Shown piece by piece: positions 28,266-35,556 of a stretch of 36,488 bases of DNA. Source of the stretch: Papillibacter sp. (GTDB lineage Bacteria > Bacillota > Clostridia > Oscillospirales > Oscillospiraceae); the NCBI GenBank assembly GCA_012838125.1, contig DUPW01000070.1, forward strand, positions 1-36,488, given 5' to 3'. The notes beneath the pieces were generated by a model, which was not told where the DNA came from, searched no databases, and saw only the letters and a list, made by a program, of their open reading frames with translations. Positions within the stretch are counted from its first letter, which is position 1, and every line of letters begins with the position of its first letter. The position numbers and the translations under genes are program-made.

Positions 28266-28610
28266 CTAGAGAATGACGATGGTGATGCCGTTGTTGTGAC
28301 GGTCAAGATCCGGGTCACTTCGAAGTTCGGGACAGGTATTCAGTGCCCGGCGGGTGGCTTCGTCGAAGATGGAGAAGTCCTCGCCCGTTATGTAGTCTTT
28401 GATGAGCCCTTTGCGCTTTTGCTCGCTGAGATACCGACGCGTTTTCGTGCGGATGACGCCGCCGGCGCCGGTGGAGCCGTACCCATGGATAAACTTGATG
28501 GCGCGGGTGCCGAGGGCTTTGCTGTTGCGGATGTTGTACGTCACCCGTTTTACGGCATCGTCCGAGCCCGGCATATCAAACTTTATGTTCACGGTTTTTA
28601 CATTGGACAT
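28266..28610 (-). CDS. Smr domain protein
   Basis: AIKFIHGYGSTGAGGVIRTKTRRYL. Confidence 0.85.
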   Translation of the reverse strand: MSNVKTVNIKFDMPGSDDAVKRVTYNIRNSKALGTRAIKFIHGYGSTGAGGVIRTKTRRYLSEQKRKGLIKDYITGEDFSIFDEATRRALNTCPELRSDPDLDRHNNGITIVIL

Positions 28611-28667
28611 TATGCGGACACTCACTTTCAGCGTCATAAAGGCGAATTCGGTGCGAAACAATCTCCA

Positions 28668-28696
28668 TTGACAAAACAGTGAATATAGTGTACACT
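28668..28696 (+). promoter_or_regulatory. Predicted promoter reading into both tRNA-Ser copies
   Basis: TTGACA-17-TACACT. Confidence 0.6.
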
Positions 28697-28748
28697 GACT
28701 TTCGCGGTTTTACAATGCCCAAATGCACCATTGGCTGCGTCTTAATAT

Positions 28749-28790
28749 GGAGAGGTATCGAAGTGGTCATAACGGGGCTGACTCGAAATC
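28749..28790 (+). pseudogene. Truncated tRNA-Ser(CGA): first 42 nt only
   Basis: Identical to 28963-29004 from tRNA nucleotide 1 into the anticodon loop/stem; no 3' half follows. Confidence 0.9.
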
Positions 28791-28962
28791 GTGGTCGCTA
28801 TTCGGTAGCCTCCACTCCGGAATCCCTTGTATGTAGCGGGTTTTTGCGGTATTATGTAATTAAATATTTCAGTCGTTCTCCCCACGAAATCTCCCCAAAT
28901 TCTCAGTTTTTTCTGAGCCGGTTTTTCAACCGCGGGAGAAAAAATCGTGTTGAGATAGATAC

Positions 28963-29051
28963 GGAGAGGTATCGAAGTGGTCATAACGGGGCTGACTCGA
29001 AATCAGTTTGCGGGCAACCGCACGCGGGTTCGAATCCCGCCCTCTCCGCCA
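28963..29051 (+). tRNA. tRNA-Ser (CGA anticodon), CCA encoded
   Basis: GGAGAGG/CCTCTCC acceptor, anticodon loop CTCGAAA, long variable arm GCGGGCAACCGC, GGTTCGAATCC T-loop. Confidence 0.95.
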
Positions 29052-29058
29052 AAATCGT

Positions 29059-29103
29059 GTAGAAAGTGCCTAAATTGCCAAGCGTGGTTTAGGCACTTTC
29101 TAC
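29059..29103. repeat. 16-bp perfect inverted repeat 8 bp after tRNA-Ser
   Basis: GTAGAAAGTGCCTAAA-N13-TTTAGGCACTTTCTAC; possible tRNA terminator or att-region structure. Confidence 0.85.
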
Positions 29104-29201
29104 TATTCTTTTCCTCATTTGAACCCACAGATATGCGTTCAGCGACCTTTTTTACGATCTCCCCTTTTTCCCGAGGGGAGATCATCGGGGAGAACGGACG
29201 C

Positions 29202-30359
29202 TTATTTTGCCTCTGCGATGCCAAGGCCGGAGAGCATTGCATCTGCGGAGGTCAGCTTGGAGCTGTAGTCCAGATGGGCGTAAATATTTGCTGTGGTAGA
29301 AAAATCGCTGTGACCAAGCCATTCCTGAATCTGCTTCATGGGAACACCGTTTGCGAGCATCAGACTGGCACAGGAGTGCCGGAGATCGTGAAAACGGATG
29401 CGCCGCAGACCGTTTGCTTCCAGAAGCTTCGGAAACTGCTCCGTCACATAATGGGGCTTGATGAGATCACCGATCTCATTGATGCAGACATAACCTGCAT
29501 ACTTCTTGTTGTACGATTTCCCGCAGAGCCGTCTGTTGTTGTCCTGCTCCGCTTTGACGGCAAGCAGCCGTTCCTTGACGAAAGGAACCAGCGGAAGGGT
29601 TCGCATACTGGACTTGGTTTTGGTGGTATCCGCCGCCACGAGAACGTGCTTATTGTCGAGGTTCACCGATGTAACGGTGTGCCGGATGACAATGGTGTCG
29701 TTCTCAAAATCAATGGCATCCCATTTAAGACCGATGGCTTCGCTGCGGCGCAGACCGTAGAAAGCACCGAACAGAATCGGCAGCTCCAGTTTGGTTCCCT
29801 TGGAGACCTCAAAAAGCTTGTTCACTTCGTCCGCATCAAAGAAGCTGCCGACGAAATGATCCTTCTTGGGGCGTTCAACCTTGTCCGCGGGATTCGACGG
29901 GATCAGATCCAGCTTGACTGCGTACTTCAGAGCTTTGTGAATGTTCGCGTGGTAATGGATAACAGACGAAGCACTCACACTCTTCAGTTTGAACAGATAG
30001 AAGTCCTGGATATCCTTTGCGGTCAGTTCCTTGAGGGTGATCCTTCTCTCGCGAAAATAAGGCGCGATGATACGCTTCACGGATGCTGCGTATGAAGCGT
30101 ATGTAGCGACTGCAATAGAGCTTTTCACGACATCAAGCCACTGCTCCATATAATCAGCGAAAAATATGTCTCCCTCTACCGGTTCTTCGGGCTGGAGCTT
30201 CTGACGTTCTTCCATCAGAAAGGCTTCGGCCTTTTTCTTATTGCCTTTCACAGTGAGACCCGTGGCGATCCACTTGGTCTTTCTCTTACCAAAGGCGTCA
30301 TTGTAATTCAGGACGGCATAGTAATAGCCGTTTTTTTCTCGAAGGTGTCCTGCTACCAT
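29202..30359 (-). CDS. Tyrosine-type site-specific integrase
   Basis: GAFYGLRRSEAIGLKWDAIDF, RFHDLRHSCASLMLANG, WLGHSDFSTTANIYAHLD (R-H-R-H/Y catalytic pattern). Confidence 0.96.
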   Translation of the reverse strand: MVAGHLREKNGYYYAVLNYNDAFGKRKTKWIATGLTVKGNKKKAEAFLMEERQKLQPEEPVEGDIFFADYMEQWLDVVKSSIAVATYASYAASVKRIIAPYFRERRITLKELTAKDIQDFYLFKLKSVSASSVIHYHANIHKALKYAVKLDLIPSNPADKVERPKKDHFVGSFFDADEVNKLFEVSKGTKLELPILFGAFYGLRRSEAIGLKWDAIDFENDTIVIRHTVTSVNLDNKHVLVAADTTKTKSSMRTLPLVPFVKERLLAVKAEQDNNRRLCGKSYNKKYAGYVCINEIGDLIKPHYVTEQFPKLLEANGLRRIRFHDLRHSCASLMLANGVPMKQIQEWLGHSDFSTTANIYAHLDYSSKLTSADAMLSGLGIAEAK

Positions 30360-30465
30360 TTTGTAAATCCTCCTACTCGTCTTAATTGCAGGACGACACC
30401 TACCGATGACCGTGGTTCTATTATATCACCTTGTGGGTTCGAGTGGTAGGATGTCGCCCAATGTG

Positions 30466-30714
30466 TCAAGCCTCTGCGGATGCGGTCTGAATTCCGATGC
30501 AGAGATAAGAAAAAAGATGAGCCTTGGGAATCCGGTAGGCTCGTCCAACCTTCAGACAGCAGATGCTGCCGGATTTGATGATCTTATATCCCGTCTTTGT
30601 GCTGACGGAAAGAATCTCACACATCTGATCGATGTTCAGCACGTCGGGGTAATCCCTCAGCATGAGCTTGTACGCTTCACGCTGGGAGATGTTTGCTGCA
30701 TTGTTGTTTCCCAT
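30466..30714 (-). CDS. Excisionase-like helix-turn-helix protein
   Basis: DVLNIDQMCEILSVSTKTGYKIIKSGSICCLKVGRAYRIPKAHLFSYL; RBS AGGAGG. Confidence 0.85.
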   Translation of the reverse strand: MGNNNAANISQREAYKLMLRDYPDVLNIDQMCEILSVSTKTGYKIIKSGSICCLKVGRAYRIPKAHLFSYLCIGIQTASAEA

Positions 30715-30848
30715 GTTCTTCCTCCTGTCTTCATTGCGCGGCGCTTCTCAGCGGCTTTGCGGTTTTCTTCTCGCTCGATGTTCTGGAGAGCGAGATAAGC
30801 GGTCAGGTCAAGGCAGCCGGAGCTGTTGTATTTATCTTTTCTGCTCAT
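30657..30848 (-). CDS. Small charged protein (63 aa), unknown
   Basis: MSRKDKYNSSGCLDLTAYLALQNIEREENRKAAEKRRAMKTGGRTWETTMQQTSPSVKRTSSC; RBS GAGGGAGG; starts 13 nt after mazF stop and overlaps xis-like gene. Confidence 0.6.
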   Translation of the reverse strand: MSRKDKYNSSGCLDLTAYLALQNIEREENRKAAEKRRAMKTGGRTWETTMQQTSPSVKRTSSC

Positions 30849-30861
30849 AGCCATTCCTCCC

Positions 30862-31242
30862 TCACGGTGCTTCCACACATTCGGGAATCTGGAGACCAAG
30901 ACTGATTTCGATGCAGTCATCAACGCGTCGCATCTGTTCCTTATCCAGTCTGCCCATATACTTTTTAAATCTGCGCTTGTCGATGGTCTTGATCTGCTCA
31001 AGAAGTACCATTGAAGTGTCGCTGAGACATTTCACATTTTCAATGCGGCAATGCGTAGGCTGTTCGCTTTTCTTCCAAACACGGGAAGTGATCGGAGCAA
31101 TGATAAGCGTTGGACAAAAGTAATTGCCGGCATCGTTCTGGAGAAGAAGTACCGGTCTGGTGCCGCCCTGCTCAGAGCCGACATAGGGGTTAAGATCTGC
31201 AAGATAAATATCGCCACGGCGATAGTTCCAGTTTTCATTCAT
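30862..31242 (-). CDS. MazF/PemK-family toxin
   Basis: YRRGDIYLADLNPYVGSEQGGTRPVLLLQNDAGNYFCPTLIIAPITSR; RBS AGGAGGAAC. Confidence 0.93.
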   Translation of the reverse strand: MNENWNYRRGDIYLADLNPYVGSEQGGTRPVLLLQNDAGNYFCPTLIIAPITSRVWKKSEQPTHCRIENVKCLSDTSMVLLEQIKTIDKRRFKKYMGRLDKEQMRRVDDCIEISLGLQIPECVEAP

Positions 31243-31279
31243 GTTTATGTTCCTCCTAAGAATTGATTGGTATGTAGAT

Positions 31280-31735
31280 GGGCGAGCTGTATGGTGCAGC
31301 TCGCCCTTTGATATCGGACTGGAATGACAAAGTATATCTGCCATTCCCGATGTTGTTATAAGTCATCTACTTCATACAGACTGCCTTACGCTCTCGGCAC
31401 TCGCTTCACGCCTATGCTTAACTTACATAGCCTCTCACCGGATTGCCTGCGACGGTTGTTAACACGCTCGGACTGTCCCTGGTGGGGAGTAGCACCTCTC
31501 CGTCCTCGTCGCCAATCGGGAGCTACCCGACTTTTCCGAAGCTGGCATTGATCGCTCCCCGTCAAACGGATCGTGGCGTACCCTTCGGCTCGGCTCTTAC
31601 TAGAGAGTTCGTTATCTGATAAAGGTATTCAGTTTTCAAGGAACGTTCACCGCATCCGGGATTAAACTATTACCGTCAGCGGTATAGGAAGTGATTTCTC
31701 CCTTCCAGGTGATAGCCGACGAGAAAGCTTTTTTT
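31280..31735 (-). ncRNA. Candidate long structured RNA (boundaries approximate)
   Basis: No credible long ORF; many short inverted repeats including GGGCGAGCTG/CAGCTCGCCC, GGAATGGCA/TGTCATTCC, GTCGGG/CCCGAT, CCGAAG/CTTCGG; GNRA-like loops (GUGA, GAGA) on the minus strand. Confidence 0.55.
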
Positions 31736-31744
31736 AGAACCAAA

Positions 31745-32221
31745 TCAGCAAAAATATTTGAAGAATTTTCTCAGCTTCTCAATTCTCTTGCCCACCGCCC
31801 TTTGTGAAATTCCAAACTCCTTGCTGATTTCTTCTTGAGTGAAGTTTTCGAACACATGAAGCGTAATTAGTTCGATATCCTTCTTGCCTAATGCTTTGAT
31901 TTGTTTGGCCAGCTCAGGATTGTCGATTTCCTCAGTCCACCAATAACGGGATTTCGCATCAGACTGTTCGATAGTGACTGACATTATTTCGAGGAACTTG
32001 TCGTTCAGCGGGCAAAGCCCCTCGTCATCAGTTCCGAATACATTGTCTGGAATCTGTTGGTTGTGTTCAAAGAATCTGCGTGTGCTGTTGAATGCCTCCA
32101 AATCGAACTGATGCATCTGCTCGATCTGTTCCTCTGTCATGCCTGCAGCGCGATATCCCGCCGCAAGCTTTTCCTGTTCTTCATCAAATCTTTTTCTTTC
32201 AAGCCCGTTGTTCCATGCCAT
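31745..32221 (-). CDS. Sigma-70-like helix-turn-helix regulatory protein of mobile elements
   Basis: LGKKDIELITLHVFENFTQEEISKEFGISQRAVGKRIEKLRKFFKYFC region-4-like HTH; SD AAGGAGATTAC. Confidence 0.8.
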   Translation of the reverse strand: MAWNNGLERKRFDEEQEKLAAGYRAAGMTEEQIEQMHQFDLEAFNSTRRFFEHNQQIPDNVFGTDDEGLCPLNDKFLEIMSVTIEQSDAKSRYWWTEEIDNPELAKQIKALGKKDIELITLHVFENFTQEEISKEFGISQRAVGKRIEKLRKFFKYFC

Positions 32222-32226
32222 TTTTT

Positions 32227-32281
32227 GTAATCTCCTTTGAATTTCGTTTCTTGGTTGGCTGGTAAGAAACGAGGAGATTAC
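32227..32281 (-). promoter_or_regulatory. Shine-Dalgarno-sequestering hairpin of the sigma-like gene
   Basis: Minus strand GTAATCTCCT CGTTTCTT...AAGAAACG ...AGGAGATTAC; the SD is the 3' arm. Confidence 0.85.
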
Positions 32282-32439
32282 GGATACTCTGCGAGATAGC
32301 ACTCCCAGCGTTTGTACATAAAAAATCCTTTCTGCCGGGAGCGACAGAAAGGAAAGAAAAAGAGCCGCATGATGGTGGTCATAAAATCCATACCGATAAA
32401 ACAGAGGCTCGTAAAACGAAACTCTGTCTCATGCGGCAT
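32278..32439 (-). CDS. Leader ORF (53 aa; possible internal 13-aa start MYKRWECYLAEYP)
   Basis: MPHETEFRFTSLCFIGMDFMTTIMRLFFFPFCRSRQKGFFMYKRWECYLAEYP*; RBS GGTGAG for the first ATG, AGAAAGGA for the internal ATG. Confidence 0.6.
   Translation of the reverse strand: MPHETEFRFTSLCFIGMDFMTTIMRLFFFPFCRSRQKGFFMYKRWECYLAEYP
32320..32352 (-). terminator. Intrinsic terminator embedded in the leader ORF
   Basis: Minus strand CCTTTCTG-TCGCTCCCGG-CAGAAAGG followed by ATTTTTT. Confidence 0.7.
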
Positions 32440-32502
32440 TAGGATGACTCACCATTCAGCGGCTCCACAGCTCAGCGTCTGTTATTCGATTGTTTGTATC
32501 GG

Positions 32503-32748
32503 TCAGCGGGATAGGATTCTTCTGAGCCGTCTCATGCTCATTACATCGAAAACGGTGATCCTTCCACATTTTTTGCATTTTGATTCGACATGACCGCGTG
32601 TATCCTCGTACACGACAATTGCATTATGCTTACAATATGGGCACTTGATATATCGCGGTTCCTGATTGGCAATCGCTTTTCGTGCCCGTATAATTTTTTG
32701 CTGCATTTCAGCAGAAGGTTCTGTAATTCTGATTTCACATCTGCTCAT
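32503..32748 (-). CDS. Small zinc-ribbon protein
   Basis: IKCPYCKHNAIVVYEDTRGHVESKCKKCGR (CxxC...CxxC); ATGA overlap with upstream gene; RBS GGAGGTG. Confidence 0.75.
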   Translation of the reverse strand: MSRCEIRITEPSAEMQQKIIRARKAIANQEPRYIKCPYCKHNAIVVYEDTRGHVESKCKKCGRITVFDVMSMRRLRRILSR

Positions 32749-33479
32749 GGCCACACCTCCAATGGATCGCGATATTCCGAAAAGGGGCGATCCTCAAGAT
32801 ATCCAAGCTGGCGCAGCCGTATGGTTAAGGCTGTCTTTGACACTTTGAACACATCGCAGATCAACTTGATTGCCAGCCTGTCGATGTAAATGAAGTGATT
32901 CTCATAGCATACCAATTTGCGATTCGGACAATAGCGGACTATCGCATATTTGATTTCCTCCTGCGGCATCAAAATTGCAGCGCCCAGCGCGTTCGCCTGC
33001 CATTCATTCCAGTCCTCTCTGGTTTTCAGATCGCGAAGCGAATACGCACGTCGTTCGGAATACTGCCTTCTGCAAGCGGTTTTGCTCGCGTCACTTTCCA
33101 TCTGGAACAGAATTTGATGCGCACATTCATGGGCCAATGTAAACCTCCGCTTTCCGCAGAGCTTTTTGATTTGCCCCGGTTCTATGAAGCTTGAATCCAG
33201 TAAAACCTGATTTTGCTTCAATGGAATCGTCCTGGTCATCCCATCCGTCTCAACGATATACTCCGTATCGCTGTAAGCGGTTACCCCGCAGAGACTTCCG
33301 TCGGGCGATAAGCGGGTAAAAGACACTTTCAACCCAAGGTATTGACTTGCAAGCTGATCTATTGGTGTGCCGCGAGGTGTAGATCTTGCTGCCTGTCCAT
33401 CTTCTCTGAAAAAGAATCTATTGAAGTCTTTTGTTGTTGCTGCTGCTATGTCTTCGATTTGCGCGTGAGATAAAATCAT
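32745..33479 (-). CDS. ImmA/IrrE-family metallopeptidase-like protein
   Basis: RRFTLAHECAHQILFQMES (HExxH) and downstream NEWQANALGAAILMP. Confidence 0.88.
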   Translation of the reverse strand: MILSHAQIEDIAAATTKDFNRFFFREDGQAARSTPRGTPIDQLASQYLGLKVSFTRLSPDGSLCGVTAYSDTEYIVETDGMTRTIPLKQNQVLLDSSFIEPGQIKKLCGKRRFTLAHECAHQILFQMESDASKTACRRQYSERRAYSLRDLKTREDWNEWQANALGAAILMPQEEIKYAIVRYCPNRKLVCYENHFIYIDRLAIKLICDVFKVSKTALTIRLRQLGYLEDRPFSEYRDPLEVWP

Positions 33480-33736
33480 CAACTGCCCTCCCTGGCTTCT
33501 ACAAACCATTTCTCACCTTCACGAAACAGGAAGGTTTCCTTTCCTTAAATCATTACGGTGTAGCGAATGCCGCCACCGCCGACCTTTTTTGAGGAAGCGC
33601 GGCATTTATACAGTATTTGATCAATCTGATAAACCAGGCCGTTGTCCCAGCGAATCAGGCGTGGATAAAAGACGCCTTCTTTGTCTACGTCTAAATTGAC
33701 AGAGACGTATGCTTTTCTACATGACGCGGTCTGCAT
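33479..33736 (-). pseudogene. Small mobile-element protein interrupted by in-frame TAA (33545-33547)
   Basis: RKAYVSVNLDVDKEGVFYPRLIRWDNGLVYQIDQILYKCRASSKKVGGGGIRYTVMI*GKETFLFREGEKWFVEAREGS*; second stop overlaps the next gene's ATG. Confidence 0.65.
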
Positions 33737-33772
33737 ATGATTCCTCCGTTCATAAAAAACTCAAAAGAAATA

Positions 33773-33880
33773 CGAACAATATTTCGCATTTCTATTGACA
33801 CACAAGGTTTCGCGTGGTATCTTTAGGACACGAACGGGATTTCGCGTAAGTGACCATAGTGTATCACGAACATATTTTCA
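33773..33880. promoter_or_regulatory. Switch region: three CGAA-N6-TTCG-like operators and two predicted face-to-face promoters
   Basis: Operators 33773-33786, 33831-33844, 33867-33880; + promoter TTGACA-17-TATCTT (33795-33823); - promoter TTGACA-17-TACACT (33858-33886). Confidence 0.65.
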
Positions 33881-33942
33881 TGTCAATGGTTGCATATGAA
33901 AAAGTGTTCGTGTTCACAAAAAGTTTTAGAAAGAGGTGCCTT

Positions 33943-34359
33943 ATGGTATTCAAAGACAGGCTGAAAGAAAAGCGAGTGGAGGCTGGACTTACTCAGGCTG
34001 AACTGGCGCAGAAGGCTGGTGTTACCACTCGTACCATCCAGAACTATGAACTCGGAAATAGAAAACCGGCTAACATGGAAGTCATTCAGAAGATCGCAGA
34101 TGCTCTGGCGACTACTACGGAATACCTGCTTGGCAGCAGCGGCGCTTATGTTGTCGAGGCCCATGAGAAGGGCGGTGCAAAGGCAGCGCGAGATATTGAT
34201 GAACTGGTCAGCGAAGTGACCGGTATGTTCGCCGGTGGTAAATTGAGCGAAGAAGCGCTGGAAGGTGCAATGAAGGCTTTGAACGATGCCTATTGGATGG
34301 CAAAAGAAAAGAACAAAAAATACGGCAGACGCAAAAGCAAAGAGGTTGCACAGGATTGA
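33943..34359 (+). CDS. XRE-family repressor (ImmR-like)
   Basis: FKDRLKEKRVEAGLTQAELAQKAGVTTRTIQNYELGNRKPANMEVIQKIADAL. Confidence 0.93.
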   Translation: MVFKDRLKEKRVEAGLTQAELAQKAGVTTRTIQNYELGNRKPANMEVIQKIADALATTTEYLLGSSGAYVVEAHEKGGAKAARDIDELVSEVTGMFAGGKLSEEALEGAMKALNDAYWMAKEKNKKYGRRKSKEVAQD

Positions 34360-34418
34360 GTCCTTATTTTGGTACAACTGAAATGTTATAATGATTCCCC
34401 ACGAATGGAGGTGGAGCG

Positions 34419-34928
34419 ATGCGTGCTGACTATCTCTCAAAAGTAGGCAGCGATCTCGTGAAACGGTGCGGAACAAGAGACCCCTTTCGCATAGCACATG
34501 AGCTTGGCATAGAGGTGCTGTTTTGTGATGACTTTGGCCCTCTCAAGGGGATGTACCGAGTAATCAAGCGCAATCGTTTCATTTTTATCAACAAGGACTT
34601 AAGCGAGCGAATGCAGCATATCGTCTGCGCTCATGAACTGGGCCACGATCAACTGCACCGTCACTTTACAAATGGAAGCGTGTTGCAGGAGTTCATGCTT
34701 TACGATATGGCAACGAAGCCTGAATACGAGGCAAACATTGTCGCCGCAGAAATCCTTCTTGATACTGATGAATTGCTTGAGTATATCTATCAGTACGGAT
34801 ATACCTCTGAACAGATTGCACGAGTTATGAACACAGACATAAACCTGGTTGCTTTGAAGATTGCGCATCTGGCAGAAACCGGATATGACCTGCGCCGGAT
34901 CGAGCATCGAAGCGACTTTTTGAAATAA
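34419..34928 (+). CDS. ImmA/IrrE-family metallopeptidase
   Basis: RMQHIVCAHELGHDQLH (HExxH); directly follows the XRE gene. Confidence 0.93.
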   Translation: MRADYLSKVGSDLVKRCGTRDPFRIAHELGIEVLFCDDFGPLKGMYRVIKRNRFIFINKDLSERMQHIVCAHELGHDQLHRHFTNGSVLQEFMLYDMATKPEYEANIVAAEILLDTDELLEYIYQYGYTSEQIARVMNTDINLVALKIAHLAETGYDLRRIEHRSDFLK

Positions 34929-34940
34929 TGGAGGCTTGCG

Positions 34941-35420
34941 ATGAGCAGAAAATTAGTTGCATACTTCTCTGCAAGCGGAGTGACCGCAAAAGTGGCAGAG
35001 ACTTTATCTGAGGCTATCGGCGCAGACCTTTATGAGATCGAGCCGGAAGTCCCCTACACGAAAGCTGACCTTGATTGGATGGATAAGCAGTCTCGCAGCA
35101 CCATTGAGATGAACGATCCTGCCTCCCGTCCTGCTATCGCCGGTATGCGTGACAACATGGATGACTATGATACCGTGTTTGTTGGCTTTCCTATCTGGTG
35201 GTATGTCGCACCGACAATCATCAATACCTTCCTTGAGAGCTATGACCTGACTGGAAAAACTATCATCCCGTTTGCTACATCCGGTGGCAGCGGAATGGGA
35301 AAAACCAATGAACGGCTTGCTTCAAGCTGCAAGGGCGCAAAACTGATTGAGGGCAAGGTTTTCAATCATAGCGCCAGCCACGAAGAACTGGCAGCTTGGG
35401 TTGATGGATTACATATTTAA
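34941..35420 (+). CDS. Flavodoxin family protein
   Basis: [75 protein letters not shown]. Confidence 0.93.
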   Translation: MSRKLVAYFSASGVTAKVAETLSEAIGADLYEIEPEVPYTKADLDWMDKQSRSTIEMNDPASRPAIAGMRDNMDDYDTVFVGFPIWWYVAPTIINTFLESYDLTGKTIIPFATSGGSGMGKTNERLASSCKGAKLIEGKVFNHSASHEELAAWVDGLHI

Positions 35421-35556
35421 GAGACAAGCTAATCGAGATTTGTTGGAGGAGTATCGTCGAGTACTTTATCGAGAATGAAAGATACAATGTCTTTGAAATA
35501 AACGAGGCTCTGTTCGCTTTTGACCAGAGTTTGCTCGGAGCATAAAGGAGAAAACC

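Noticed and set aside
28742-28984. 80-aa minus ORF beginning MTTSIPLRIY
   Set aside because: Its start codon and N-terminus are antisense tRNA-Ser sequence; both tRNA copies produce MTTSIPL starts.
29003-29242. Minus-strand ORF with ...GGEGGIRTRVRLPAN
   Set aside because: Classic spurious translation antisense to a tRNA 3' end; overlaps tRNA-Ser.
28977-30095. 372-aa plus-strand ORF
   Set aside because: Antisense to the well-supported integrase and overlapping tRNA-Ser; no domain-like features.
31280-31735. Group I/II intron or tmRNA interpretation of the structured RNA
   Set aside because: No GUGYG 5' end, no domain V-like hairpin, no P/Q/R/S core, no tRNA-like ends seen.
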